Below, in pieces: positions 32,179 through 40,952 of a stretch of DNA of 64,000 nucleotides. Origin of the DNA: DASZQL01 sp964391865 (GTDB lineage: Bacteria > Planctomycetota > Phycisphaerae > Phycisphaerales > UBA1924); NCBI GenBank assembly GCA_964391865.1, contig CAYMNQ010000003.1:434001-498000 (forward strand), written 5' to 3'. How positions within the stretch are numbered: the stretch's first letter is position 1; every line of letters starts with the position of its first letter. The translations under genes were made by a program, and so were the position numbers. The notes beneath the pieces are model-generated. The model saw only the letters and a list, made by a program, of their open reading frames with translations. It made no database searches and was not told the origin of the DNA.

Positions 32179-33207
32179 ATGCCCGAGACGGCCGCCGCAC
32201 GTTCTGGAAACTCGTCCACCCCGCCAGCGCGCAAGTTCATCCGAGACCTGGGCCCGAACGAGTGGTTCAGCGGGAATTTCTGCATCGCGAACGCGCAGCT
32301 CGCGGTGACGCGGAACGGCGAGCCGTATCTCGCGTGCCTGCTGTCGGACAAGACGGGGCAGGTCCCGGCGCGCCGGTGGAACATGCCCCCCGAGGCGTTC
32401 AAGCAGTTGCCGCAGGAGGGGTTCGTTTTCGCCGAAGGACGGACGCAGCCCTTCAAGGGCGAGCTGCAGTTCATTGTCGAGCGGATCGAAGCGATGGAGC
32501 CGAGCGCGGAGATGCTGCGCGATTTGCTGCCCGCGTCGGCCCGCCCGCCCGAGGAGATGTTCGCGGAGCTGACGGCGCTGCTCGACACGCTGCAGCACCC
32601 GTCGATGAAGGCGCTGGTGCAGGCGTATCTCGACGACGAGATGCTGATGGGCCAGTTCAAGCAGGCGCCGGCGGCGAAGATGATGCACCACGCGTACATC
32701 GGCGGTCTGCTCGAACACACCCTCGCGCTGCTGAAATTGGCGAACGTGGTCTGCCCGCTGTACCCGAAGATCAGCCGCGACATCGTGATGGTCGGGCTGT
32801 TCCTGCACGACCTGGGCAAGACGCGCGAGCTGTCGTATGAAGGCGCGTTCACCTATACCGATCGCGGCGAGCTGATTGGGCATATCGTCGAGGGCGCGAT
32901 GATCCTGCACGACAAGGCGCAGCAGGTCATGCGCGCCAGCGGCGTGCGCTTCCCCAAGAACGCGATCACCGTGCTGCAGCACATCATCCTCTCGCACCAC
33001 GGTGTGCCCGAGTTCGGCGCGGCGAAAATCCCCGCGACGCCCGAGGCGATCCTGGTGTCGATGCTGGATAACGTGGACGCGAAGACGACCATCGCGCTCA
33101 ACGCCGCACGCCCGGACCGGGCGAAGGGCTTCGATCTCGGCGGGAACTTCACTGAGAAGCAATGGGCGCTGGACACGAAGTTGTTCCGGCCCGACCCGCT
33201 GGCGTGA
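32179..33207 (+). CDS. 3'-5' exoribonuclease YhaM-family protein (OB-fold plus HD domain)
   Basis: This 342-residue protein starts at the ATG at 32179 (MPETAAARSGNSSTPPARKF). Residues about 15-115 form an OB-fold nucleic-acid-binding domain (FIRDLGPNEWFSGNFCIANA, LACLLSDKTGQVPARRWN). The C-terminal half is an HD domain with HHAYIGGLLEHTLALLKLA, LFLHDLGKTREL and HIILSHHGVPEFGAAKIPAT, which carry the metal-binding His/Asp residues. This architecture is that of YhaM/CBF1-type 3'-5' exonucleases acting on single-stranded RNA or DNA. It is a single-gene unit, convergent with motB (gap 37 bp). Confidence 0.88.
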   Translation: MPETAAARSGNSSTPPARKFIRDLGPNEWFSGNFCIANAQLAVTRNGEPYLACLLSDKTGQVPARRWNMPPEAFKQLPQEGFVFAEGRTQPFKGELQFIVERIEAMEPSAEMLRDLLPASARPPEEMFAELTALLDTLQHPSMKALVQAYLDDEMLMGQFKQAPAAKMMHHAYIGGLLEHTLALLKLANVVCPLYPKISRDIVMVGLFLHDLGKTRELSYEGAFTYTDRGELIGHIVEGAMILHDKAQQVMRASGVRFPKNAITVLQHIILSHHGVPEFGAAKIPATPEAILVSMLDNVDAKTTIALNAARPDRAKGFDLGGNFTEKQWALDTKLFRPDPLA

Positions 33208-33244
33208 GGCGGCACTCGGCGGTGCTCGCCGCGCCGACGACCGA

Positions 33245-34084
33245 TCACGGCTTGTCGCGGAACTCGCCGACCGGCTCTGAGAAGGGATCGGCCGGGATCG
33301 TTTCGTCGAGGATGAGGATCTCGGTGCGCTGGTTCATCGTCGCCTGATCGGTGCTGCGGGCGCGCGGGATGACCGGGGTGGCGTCGCCGGCGGAAACAAG
33401 CCGGAGCTGGCTCCAGCTCACGCCTTGCGAAGCGAGCTCGCTGCCGACGGCCCAGGCGCGGGCGTACGCGAGGTCGTGCGCCTGCTTCACGTCGCTCGCG
33501 GTCTCCCAGCGGCTCGAGTGCCCTCGAATCTCGATGATCCACTTCGTGCCCGCGAGGCGCTCGGCGGTCTGCTTGATGGTGTTCCTGCTGTTCTCGTCGA
33601 GCGTGGTCAGCCCCTCGCCGAACTGGACGAACGCGCCCTGCCCGCTCCACTCGGTGGGGCGGACGGCCTGGTGTTCGTCGTCCTTGCCGTCGGGCCCGCG
33701 TGGCGGGACGCGCCCTTCCTGGGCGCGCTGGCGCAAGCGCCGGATCAGCGGCTGATCGTCAGGTTTGGTCGAGTCGAGCCGCACGGGGTTGTGGAACGCT
33801 TCGCGCACGGCGATCGCGACGTCGAGCAGGTTGTCCTGCGCCTGGCTCTGCGCCGGGGCGGCGGCGGCGTCGGAGGTGCCTTTGGGGCCCATGTTCATCG
33901 CCAGCAGAATCACGAAGAAGCCCATCATCAGCAGCACGTTGTCGGCGAAGGAGACGATCCACCCTTCCTCGTGCTCGTGCTCCGGGTGCGCGCCGTGGTG
34001 GTGCTTCTTGTGCTTCTTGTGCGCGCCGTGGGCGTCGCCGCCGCCGGCATGAGCGTCCGCTGGTTTCTGCTCGTGGTCAGCCAT
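33245..34084 (-). CDS. motB: MotB-like stator protein with histidine-rich N-terminus
   Basis: This 279-residue protein has a cytosolic N-terminus very rich in His and Lys (AHKKHKKHHHGAHPEHEHEE), then a single membrane helix WIVSFADNVLLMMGFFVILLAMN. The Asp of FAD is in the position of the proton-binding Asp of MotB. A periplasmic linker and an OmpA/MotB peptidoglycan-binding domain follow (ERLAGTKWIIEIRGHSSRWE, DLAYARAWAVGSELASQGVS, NQRTEILIL). It would anchor the motor stator to the wall. The gene starts 27 bp after motA. The His-rich stretch is not typical of MotB and might bind metal. Confidence 0.85.
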   Translation of the reverse strand: MADHEQKPADAHAGGGDAHGAHKKHKKHHHGAHPEHEHEEGWIVSFADNVLLMMGFFVILLAMNMGPKGTSDAAAAPAQSQAQDNLLDVAIAVREAFHNPVRLDSTKPDDQPLIRRLRQRAQEGRVPPRGPDGKDDEHQAVRPTEWSGQGAFVQFGEGLTTLDENSRNTIKQTAERLAGTKWIIEIRGHSSRWETASDVKQAHDLAYARAWAVGSELASQGVSWSQLRLVSAGDATPVIPRARSTDQATMNQRTEILILDETIPADPFSEPVGEFRDKP

Positions 34085-34111
34085 GCGCGTGGGCTTTCAG
34101 TGTGTGGTGTG

Positions 34112-34891
34112 TCACGCCGCCGCCTTGAACTGGGCACGGGTGACGGCGGGAACGAACGAAGCCATCTTGTCCAGCGTCGAGCGCGGGTTGTCGCCCGCCT
34201 GGATGGAGAGGATGCCCTGCATGATCATCTCGCGGCGGAGGATTTCCTCGCCCGAGCGGTACGCGAGCTTGTCTCCCATCGGGCCGGCCACGCAGTTGGC
34301 GATCACCGTGCCGTACATCGTCGCGACGACCGCGACTGCGAGCATGTAGCCCATCGTGGCGATGTCGCCGCCCAGGTTCTTGAACATGCCGATCTGCCCG
34401 AGCAGCGTGGCGACCAGCCCGAGGCCCGGGCCGTAGGTCTTGAGTATGTCGAAGAACTTCTTGCCGCTCTTGTGCCGGTCCTGCAGCGCCATGATTTCGA
34501 GGCGCATGGTGGACTCGATGGTGTCGGGGTCCACGCCGTCGACCGCCATGTTGAGCCCCTGCGCGATGAAGGGGTCGTCGATCTTCGAGAGCTCGGCCTC
34601 GAGCGAGAGCATGCCTTCGCGCCGCGCCTTGTCGGCGAGCATCGCCATGAACTGGATCGTCTGCACGATGGGCATCGACTTGTAGAAGTAGTACTTCTTG
34701 ACGTACCCCGGCACCATCATCACCCGCTCCATGGGCATGGACATGAAGACGGCGGCGATGGAGCCGAGGATCACCATGTAGAACCCCTTGGACGACCACA
34801 GGGCCATCAGGTCGCCGCCGGTCGCTTGAAAACAGACCAAGCCGACCACGCCGAACATCAAGAGGGAACCGATCGCGCTGGCTTTGTCCAT
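34112..34891 (-). CDS. motA: MotA-like flagellar stator protein
   Basis: This 259-residue protein starts at the ATG at 34891 (MDKASAIGSLLMFGVVGLVC). Four membrane helices are visible: two at the N-terminus and two around GPGLGLVATLLGQIGMFKNL and MGYMLAVAVVATMYGTVIA. The cytosolic loop (DKARREGMLSLEAELSKIDDPFIAQGL) matches MotA/PomA, which forms the ion channel with MotB and pushes the flagellar rotor. It is the first gene of a motAB pair. Distant ExbB/TolQ-type relatives are less likely given the loop and the partner. Confidence 0.9.
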   Translation of the reverse strand: MDKASAIGSLLMFGVVGLVCFQATGGDLMALWSSKGFYMVILGSIAAVFMSMPMERVMMVPGYVKKYYFYKSMPIVQTIQFMAMLADKARREGMLSLEAELSKIDDPFIAQGLNMAVDGVDPDTIESTMRLEIMALQDRHKSGKKFFDILKTYGPGLGLVATLLGQIGMFKNLGGDIATMGYMLAVAVVATMYGTVIANCVAGPMGDKLAYRSGEEILRREMIMQGILSIQAGDNPRSTLDKMASFVPAVTRAQFKAAA

Positions 34892-35408
34892 GACCCATTG
34901 CTCCGGGAACGGCCGAGAACCACGGCCGGCGGAAGAATCGGCACGATCGGCACACGAGTTCACGATGATCTGACCGGTACAAACGGAAAATCCGGCGACA
35001 GGGCGATTGGTGCTTTGCGATTTGCGATTTGCGATTTGCGGTTTGTGGGTTGCGGCTTTCGGCTTGCGTAATGCGCTTCGACCACCCGGAATGCAGTTTG
35101 TGATTCTGGGTGAATCCTCATCCCAACATCACCCTCACGCCCGGTGTGATGTCGGCGAAATCGGCTTTCGAGGGCCTCTGCGCCGTTGGCGCGGGGGAGT
35201 GACGCCGGTACCCTGCTCGAGCCTGCGGCGTGACCGCTCAGGCTGGCCCATGCTGCTCGTCTGGGAGAAGAGAGAGCTGCGGCCATTGGGAAGGAAGAAG
35301 CGTCGCCCCGCGCGGTTGGTCTTTGAGCCTGCCGCGCGGCGGGTCACGGCGACCGATCTTGTTGCGTCACCCGAGAGAAGAGAGAACAGAGAGAAAGGAA
35401 CACGTCAC
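34892..35408. other. Intergenic region between motA and a PEP-CTERM-like gene
   Basis: These 517 bp between divergent genes contain a heptamer array (35013-35069). The stretch just before the ATG at 35409 (AGAGAAGAGAGAACAGAGAG-like purine run) serves as the ribosome-binding region. Promoters for both genes should be here. No small gene is apparent. Confidence 0.5.
35013..35069. repeat. Heptamer (STRR-like) array, clearest example
   Basis: Three exact GATTTGC-type units are followed by GGTTTGT, GGGTTGC, GGCTTTC and GGCTTGC, all with a strict 7-bp period. Confidence 0.85.
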
Positions 35409-36089
35409 ATGAAGAACTGCATCATTGCGCTCAGCGCGGTTGTCGCGCTGGCCGGTTCGGCCCAGGCGGACTTTGGTTCGCTGTTTATCTCGGAAGTTGT
35501 TGACGGCGACCTCGCCGGCGGCAACCCGAAGTTTGTTGAAATCTGCAATCCGACGTCCAGCGCCGTGACGCTGGGTGCGGATGACTTCCTCCGCATCTAC
35601 TTCAACGGCGGCGTTGCCGCAACCACCAACGTGCCGCTGGCGGGCATCACCATCCCGGCTGGCTCTGCGTACACCATCGCCTCGTCCGCGAACGATGGCA
35701 TCGCTCAGTTCAATCTCGCCTACGGTTTCGGTGCCAACCTCTTCACCGGCTCGTTCTTCGGCAACGGTGACGACGCCTACAGCCTCGAGACCGGCTCGAT
35801 CGTTCACGATGTCTACGGCGTGATCGGCGTCGATGGTACCGGCCAGAGCTGGGAATACCTTGACAGCTACGCCAACCGTCCGGCTCTCACGGCTCCGAAC
35901 GGCGGCGTCTTCGACCCGGCAACTTGGGCCTTCGGTGGCGTGGCTGCCCTCGACGGCGCGGATGACGCGACCCGCATCGCGCTCCTCCAGAGCCGCACCA
36001 GCCCCGGCGTCCACCCGATCCCGACCCCGGGCGCCGTCGCCCTCATGGGCTTCGCGGGTCTCGCCGCTGCCCGCCGTCGCCGCGCGTAA
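35409..36089 (+). CDS. Secreted lamin-tail-like protein with PEP-CTERM-like tail
   Basis: This 226-residue protein starts MKNCIIALSAVVALAGSAQA, a clean signal peptide, at the ATG at 35409 behind a purine-rich Shine-Dalgarno region. The mature part opens LFISEVVDGDLAGGNPKFVE then ICNPTSSAVTLG, which resembles a lamin-tail domain (strand, FVEI-N-P, strand) found in secreted bacterial proteins. The C-terminus is IPTPGAVALMGFAGLAAARR RRA, a sorting tail. Codon use is biased to C/T-ending optimal codons, and a strong terminator follows. Together these suggest high expression; this is inference. Confidence 0.88.
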   Translation: MKNCIIALSAVVALAGSAQADFGSLFISEVVDGDLAGGNPKFVEICNPTSSAVTLGADDFLRIYFNGGVAATTNVPLAGITIPAGSAYTIASSANDGIAQFNLAYGFGANLFTGSFFGNGDDAYSLETGSIVHDVYGVIGVDGTGQSWEYLDSYANRPALTAPNGGVFDPATWAFGGVAALDGADDATRIALLQSRTSPGVHPIPTPGAVALMGFAGLAAARRRRA

Positions 36090-36121
36090 GCGTTGAGCCT
36101 CGGCTTCGAGTGAATCCAAGG

Positions 36122-36153
36122 CCCGCCGATCGAAAGATCGGCGGGTTTTTTCT
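36122..36153 (+). terminator. Strong intrinsic terminator
   Basis: CCCGCCGATC, loop GAAA, GATCGGCGGG (36122-36145) with a TTTTTT tail ends the lamin-tail-like gene 32 bp after its stop. Confidence 0.95.
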
Positions 36154-36167
36154 TGGGGTGAGTGATG

Positions 36168-36224
36168 CGCTGTGTGCGATACGCCAGAAATCTGGAATCC
36201 GACTCTGGCGCATTGCGCACAGCG
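36168..36224. repeat. Inverted repeat of the CGCTGTGCGC family
   Basis: A 21-nt left arm (36168-36188) pairs with a 21-nt right arm (36204-36224) with four G-T-type differences. Related single arms occur at about 9115, 18032 and 20468, next to or near heptamer arrays. Confidence 0.68.
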
Positions 36225-36267
36225 TGCCGCGCACTCCGCTTCCTCCCCCGCCTACCATCTCTCCGCC

Positions 36268-36978
36268 ATGCCCGACGAGTCCTCGTCTGTCCGTGTGAAC
36301 TTCTCCAAGCCCTTCGCGCTCTTCCCGCTCGACGGCGTGGTGCTCCTGCCGCACGCGCTGCTGCGGCTGTTCATCTTTGAGGAGCGATACCGGCAAATGA
36401 TCGCGCACGCGCTCGACGCTTCCGGGCAGATCGCGATGGCGGTCTTCAGGGGCGACGACTGGAAGCACGAGTACCACGGCAGCCCGGCGATCGAGCGGGC
36501 TGTGTGCGTCGGGCAGATCGTCGAGCACCAGTCGCTGCCCGACGGGAACTACCGCGTGATGCTCCACGGTGTGTGCCGAGCGCTCATCCGTGATGAACTC
36601 GCCCCTGACCCCGACATTCTCTATCGGCGCGCCATCCTTGAACCCAACGAGCGCGGCGACACCAGCGAGGAACACCTCGCGCCGCGGCGCAAGGTCATCA
36701 TGGATTTGCTGAACGAGCCGCCGCTGAGCGAGCTCGCCGCGGTGCGCGGCGTGATGCGCGAAGCGGAGTCGCGCGAGATCCCCACCGCCGCACTGATCGA
36801 GGTGCTGACGCTCGCGGTGGTGAACGAGAGGCAGTCCCAGGTGCGGCTGCTGTCCGAGGGATCGGTGGACGATCGCGCGGGGATCGTCGAGCGCGACCTG
36901 AAGCGCATCCGCGCGATCATGAACCAGGCCCGCCCGCAGTGGGACCCCGACGCGCCGAGCGGCGTGACGTGGAATTGA
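36268..36978 (+). CDS. LON-substrate-binding-domain protein
   Basis: This 236-residue protein starts at the ATG at 36268 (MPDESSSVRVNFSKPFALFP). It consists of a LON N-terminal (PUA-like) domain: FALFPLDGVVLLPHALLRLFIFE, ERYRQMIAHAL and VGQIVEHQSLPDGNYRVMLHG. There is no ATPase or protease domain, so it is one of the stand-alone LON-like proteins of unknown role, perhaps a substrate adaptor. The C-terminus is helical (RAGIVERDLKRIRAIMNQA). Convergent with the next gene. Confidence 0.88.
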   Translation: MPDESSSVRVNFSKPFALFPLDGVVLLPHALLRLFIFEERYRQMIAHALDASGQIAMAVFRGDDWKHEYHGSPAIERAVCVGQIVEHQSLPDGNYRVMLHGVCRALIRDELAPDPDILYRRAILEPNERGDTSEEHLAPRRKVIMDLLNEPPLSELAAVRGVMREAESREIPTAALIEVLTLAVVNERQSQVRLLSEGSVDDRAGIVERDLKRIRAIMNQARPQWDPDAPSGVTWN

Positions 36979-37012
36979 TCGCGTCTCGTACGAATGATGC
37001 TCGAACGCTCGT

Positions 37013-38911
37013 TCACTCCCCCAACCCGCCCCATTGAGTGAGATCAACAATCACCCGCCCCGGCTCGGACTGCCCGGGCATCATGGCGCGCGGCCAACTG
37101 GTGCGCAAGCCGCGCGGATCGGTGCGTTCGAGCGCCAGGCGCACGCGTCCGTTTTCGATCGCCGTTGCCGGGATGGGCACCAGCGCGCGCCAGCCGCCCG
37201 GTTCCCGCCATACGCTGCCCGGCGCGGGAGCGCCTTTCTCAAGCGCGTTCCGCACGCCGGCGTCCGGGTTGATGTCGAGCGCGCCGATCGGCGATCCGAA
37301 GGGGCCGAGCCAGACGCGAAGTGCGTCGTTGTTTGTGCTCTCGGCGGGCCATCGGCATTCGAGCGCGAGTTCCCAGGCGTCGTCCGCCGCCGAGCGCTGC
37401 AGCACCCCGCTGCAGGCGCGTTCGCTCGTCGGCACGAGCGTCTCGCCGCGGGCGGAAGAGATGATGTTCCACTCGGCGGCGAGCGGTCCGAGCGCTAGCC
37501 CGGGCGGGCGGGCCGCGATCGGGGCGTTGGCGACGGCGAGGCGCCACTCGCTCACGCCATCACGCAGGACCAGTTGGCGCGCCGCACCGGGGATGGCCGC
37601 CGCTTCGGCGCGCACGATCCCGGCGCGGTGCCCGACGAGTTTTGTCGGCGGGCCGGGTTGATCGCCTTCATCGCTCAGCGTGACGGCGGCATCGCGCCCG
37701 AAGCGCTCGGCGACCACCGAGGTGATCTTGGAACGATCGGTGCGACCGGCTACATCTCCCGTCTCGTCGATCACCCACGCGGCCAGACGGGGCACCTTCG
37801 CGAGCCGGGCGCGGGTGTTCTCCAGCAGGGCCGCGCCGTTCAGCCCGCTGTCGAGCAGCGTGCGCAGCAGCCCCGTTGTCCCGGCGATGTCGGGCCACCA
37901 CACGGGGATGAGCGCCGCGGGGCCGGCGAGCTCGAACGCACCGCCCATCACGTCCCCCCACGCGGGCAGCGGCACGACGCCCGTGACCGCCGCCAGCACA
38001 TCGGACGCGAGCGCCGGATCGTCGCGGCTCAGGCGATCGAGCGCCGCGCGCCAGCGCCACTCGGTTTGGCTCGCGGCGGCTTCGAGTGTGGACGTGCTCA
38101 AACGCCCCGGCGGCGGGGCGTCGCCCCAAAGGGCGGCCGCGCGAACCCGGTCGAGGAGAAGGCGCACCCGCCAGCGCTCCAGCGGGTCGGCGGCGAGGGG
38201 GCGGAGCATCTCGCCGAGCGCGCGTCGGGCCGGCTCGGAGGATTCGATCGGCGGTAAGCGGGCGGCGTCGGTCGCCGCCGGGGGCGCGTCGTGCCACACG
38301 ATCGTCAGCGCGGAGCCGTTGAGGTTGATGATGCGGTCGTGCGCTTCCTTGGGAAGTTCGATCGACAACAGCCACACGCCGCGCTCACCGGCGGCGGTGA
38401 GCGCCACGCTCCGCTGCGCGTCGTCGAAACTGACTTCACGCCACGCGCCCGTCGGCGGCAGCCAGCCCGGCGCACCGGCGTCGTTCGGGCCCGAGACCGC
38501 AAAGACGTATTGTGCGCTCAGCACCCGTCCGTTCGTCAGCGTCACCTCCGGTGGGCGCGATGGCAGCCAAGGCGCGGCCGCCAGCTCGCGCCGGCGCGAG
38601 TCGTCCGTCTCCGCCGTCACATCCGCGGGGACCATCGGCACGACCAGCGTGCGTCCCGCGAGGGCGTGGACGCGGTCCTCGAGCGGCACCGGCTCCGCGC
38701 GCCGCGGCGCGGATGATGCCGAGGGGGTCGGCGCTGGCGATGATGTCGCCGCGCGGGGCGGAGTCCGATCGGCCGCGAGGAGGGGCGTGCTGTCGTTCGC
38801 GCAGGCCGCGAGTGCCGTGATCGCACTCATGGCGAAGATGGCTGCGCCGACCCGAACACCCGCGCTCGGCGGGCGAGATTGCGGCGCGCCATGTGTACGT
38901 CCGCGGTGCAT
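37013..38911 (-). CDS. Large predicted lipoprotein of unknown function
   Basis: This 632-residue protein has an N-terminal signal GVRVGAAIFAMSAITALAAC with a lipobox Cys at about residue 36. A Pro/Ser/Thr/Ala-rich linker follows (TSSPAPTPSASSAPRRA). The long mature region has no motif I recognise. It has a beta-rich first third (TLVVPMVPADVTAE, ERGVWLLSIELPKEA) and an Ala-rich helical middle (RALGEMLRPLAADPLERWRVR). The last 150 residues contain AWELALECRWPAESTNNDA then LRVWLGPFG, which looks like a carbohydrate-binding-type beta-sandwich; this is a guess. It is divergent from the aquaporin gene. Confidence 0.72.
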   Translation of the reverse strand: MHRGRTHGAPQSRPPSAGVRVGAAIFAMSAITALAACANDSTPLLAADRTPPRAATSSPAPTPSASSAPRRAEPVPLEDRVHALAGRTLVVPMVPADVTAETDDSRRRELAAAPWLPSRPPEVTLTNGRVLSAQYVFAVSGPNDAGAPGWLPPTGAWREVSFDDAQRSVALTAAGERGVWLLSIELPKEAHDRIINLNGSALTIVWHDAPPAATDAARLPPIESSEPARRALGEMLRPLAADPLERWRVRLLLDRVRAAALWGDAPPPGRLSTSTLEAAASQTEWRWRAALDRLSRDDPALASDVLAAVTGVVPLPAWGDVMGGAFELAGPAALIPVWWPDIAGTTGLLRTLLDSGLNGAALLENTRARLAKVPRLAAWVIDETGDVAGRTDRSKITSVVAERFGRDAAVTLSDEGDQPGPPTKLVGHRAGIVRAEAAAIPGAARQLVLRDGVSEWRLAVANAPIAARPPGLALGPLAAEWNIISSARGETLVPTSERACSGVLQRSAADDAWELALECRWPAESTNNDALRVWLGPFGSPIGALDINPDAGVRNALEKGAPAPGSVWREPGGWRALVPIPATAIENGRVRLALERTDPRGLRTSWPRAMMPGQSEPGRVIVDLTQWGGLGE

Positions 38912-38967
38912 GACCCTCAGCGTAATCGACGCGACGCCCGAGGCGCATCGGCGGTAGGCTGTGATCC

Positions 38968-39657
38968 ATGAACAAGCTCATCGCCGGGTCGGCAGCGGAG
39001 TTCGTCGGCGCGTTCGCGCTCATGCTCGTGGGCGGCGGCGCGATTCTCAACGGCGGGGACTTGACGGCCGTGGCCTTGGCGCACGGGCTGATCCTCGCGG
39101 TCACCGTCACCGCCGCCATGCACATCTCGGGCGGGCAGTTCAACCCGGCGGTGTCGATCGCGCTGGCGCTGACGAAGAAGCAGCCGTGGGATCGCGCCGC
39201 GGCGTTCACGGTCGCGCAGCTCGTCGGCGCGGTGCTGGCGGCGTTCCTGCTGAAGAGCGTCTTCAGCGATGAGGCGGTGCAGCAGTTCAAGCTCGGCGCC
39301 ACGCTCGGCCCGGCGGACAAGGAACTCAGCGCGAACTTCGCGGGCGTCGCGATGCTTGAAGCGGTCGCGACGTTTCTTCTGATGTTCGTGATTCTCGGTT
39401 CGGCGGTCGATCAGCGCGGCACGGGGAAGACGGCGGCGGTGGGAGGCTTTGGCATCGGGCTGTGCGTCGCCGCCAACATCCTCTGCTTCGGCCCGCTCAC
39501 CGGGGCGTCGATGAACCCCTGCCGATCCTTCGGCCCGGCGCTGATGGGCGGCTACTGGGACCTGCACGCGGCGTACTGGATCGGCCCGATTCTTGGGGCC
39601 GCCGGCGCGGCACTGCTGTGGTCGATGGTGATGGAACGCTCCGATCGCCCGGCGTGA
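38968..39657 (+). CDS. Aquaporin / MIP family channel
   Basis: This 229-residue, six-helix channel has the two half-helix loops of the MIP family. The first is AMHISGGQFNPAVSIAL with a standard NPA. The second is LTGASMNPCRSFGPAL, where the motif is NPC instead of NPA. NPC variants exist in some aquaporins and can affect selectivity. The N-terminus MNKLIAGSAAEFVGAFALML is typical. It would conduct water and perhaps small neutral solutes across the inner membrane. Single gene. Confidence 0.92.
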   Translation: MNKLIAGSAAEFVGAFALMLVGGGAILNGGDLTAVALAHGLILAVTVTAAMHISGGQFNPAVSIALALTKKQPWDRAAAFTVAQLVGAVLAAFLLKSVFSDEAVQQFKLGATLGPADKELSANFAGVAMLEAVATFLLMFVILGSAVDQRGTGKTAAVGGFGIGLCVAANILCFGPLTGASMNPCRSFGPALMGGYWDLHAAYWIGPILGAAGAALLWSMVMERSDRPA

Positions 39658-39797
39658 TCGCCTTCGTTCTGCGCGTTACTCCCGCATAACCCCCGTACTT
39701 CGCCGCCGGGACGCATCCGCCCGGCGCGGGAGTCGTACACTTCGTCGTGGATTCAAGCCGTACAGAACGGGGCGTCGTCGGGGGCGGGCGAAGGATC

Positions 39798-40952
39798 ATG
39801 CGCTACCACTGGCACACGCCCTTGGCGATGTACGCCGGGTTCGTGCTGCTGGTGGGCGTGGGCGCGGTGAACAGCCAGAACAACCTGCTCTTTCTGCTGC
39901 TCGGACTCGCGATCGGCGGGCTGATGGTGTCGGGCGTGGTCAGCGGATCGGCGCTCATGCGGCTGCACGCGCGGCGCGAGCCGGTCGCGCCGGGTGTCGT
40001 CGGGCAACCGGTGCGCTTTGGCTACACGCTCACGTCGCGCAACCGATTCATCCCGGGCTTCGCGTTGATCGTCGAGGAATCCCGCGGAGGGGTCGGCGGC
40101 CTCCGGGACGCCACATGGCCCGGTGTGCTGCCCATCCCGCGCGCGTACGCGCCGCACCTGCCGCGGCGCGGGTCGGCGAGCGCCACCACAACCATCATGC
40201 CCATGCGCCGGGGCGAGTTGCAGCTGGTCGGCGTGCGCGTGGTGACGCGCTTCCCCTTCGGGCTGGTTGAGAAATCGGTGACGTTCCCGCAGCAGCAGTC
40301 GGTGCTGGTGTACCCGCGGCTGGTGCCGCTCCGGCGGCGATCGCTCGAAGGGCTCTTCGCGGAGCATCACTTCAGCGGGCAGAGCCGGCGCGTCGGCTGG
40401 CGCAGTGAGGATTTCTACGGCTTGCGGGACTATGTGCCGGGCGACTCGCCGCGGCTCATCGCGTGGAAACCCACGGCGCGCACCGGCGAGGTCGTGGTGC
40501 GCGAGCACGCGGGCGGCAGCGCGCGGCGGGTGTGGATCGTGCTCAGCATCGCGCGCCGAGCGCCGGGCGTGCCGCCAGCCGCGACGGAATCGGCGGAAGA
40601 GGCGGCGATCTCGCTCGCCGCGAGTTTGGCGGATGAAGCGCTCCGCGCGGGCCTGAGCGTGGGCTTGTCGGCGCCGGGGCTTGGCGTGCTGATCCCCATC
40701 GGCGCGAACGCGCGGCAGCGGTCCGCGATTCTCGAAGCACTGGCGCGGCTGGATGTCTCCCGCGCGGCGAGCCAATCATCGTCGCCGCCGCGGTTCGGGC
40801 GCGTCGATACGGTCCTCGCGGTGCATGCCGGAGCGATCGATCCGAGCGCCGCGCCGCCCGGGGCGATGCATCTGTCGGGCGATGATCTGGACTCGATCGC
40901 CGAGCCGGGCGCGTTGACAACAGCAACGGCGGCGGCGGGGGGGAACCCCTGA
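39798..40952 (+). CDS. DUF58 domain membrane protein
   Basis: This 384-residue protein starts at the ATG at 39798 (MRYHWHTPLAMYAGFVLLVG); a GTG at 39747 is an alternative start. Two N-terminal membrane helices are visible (FVLLVGVGAVNSQNNLLFLL, GLAIGGLMVSGVVSGSALM). The DUF58 signature is DFYGLRDYVPGDSPRLIAWK then PTARTGEVVVREH. DUF58 proteins usually accompany MoxR ATPases and transglutaminase-like proteins, and here the stop overlaps the start of exactly such a partner (TGATG at 40950-40954). No MoxR gene is in the window. Confidence 0.9.
   Translation: MRYHWHTPLAMYAGFVLLVGVGAVNSQNNLLFLLLGLAIGGLMVSGVVSGSALMRLHARREPVAPGVVGQPVRFGYTLTSRNRFIPGFALIVEESRGGVGGLRDATWPGVLPIPRAYAPHLPRRGSASATTTIMPMRRGELQLVGVRVVTRFPFGLVEKSVTFPQQQSVLVYPRLVPLRRRSLEGLFAEHHFSGQSRRVGWRSEDFYGLRDYVPGDSPRLIAWKPTARTGEVVVREHAGGSARRVWIVLSIARRAPGVPPAATESAEEAAISLAASLADEALRAGLSVGLSAPGLGVLIPIGANARQRSAILEALARLDVSRAASQSSSPPRFGRVDTVLAVHAGAIDPSAAPPGAMHLSGDDLDSIAEPGALTTATAAAGGNP

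Noticed and set aside
34112..34963. MotA-like protein considered as ExbB/TolQ
   Set aside because: The four-helix plan with a large cytosolic loop between helices 2 and 3, and the adjacent MotB with a peptidoglycan-binding domain, fit a flagellar stator better.
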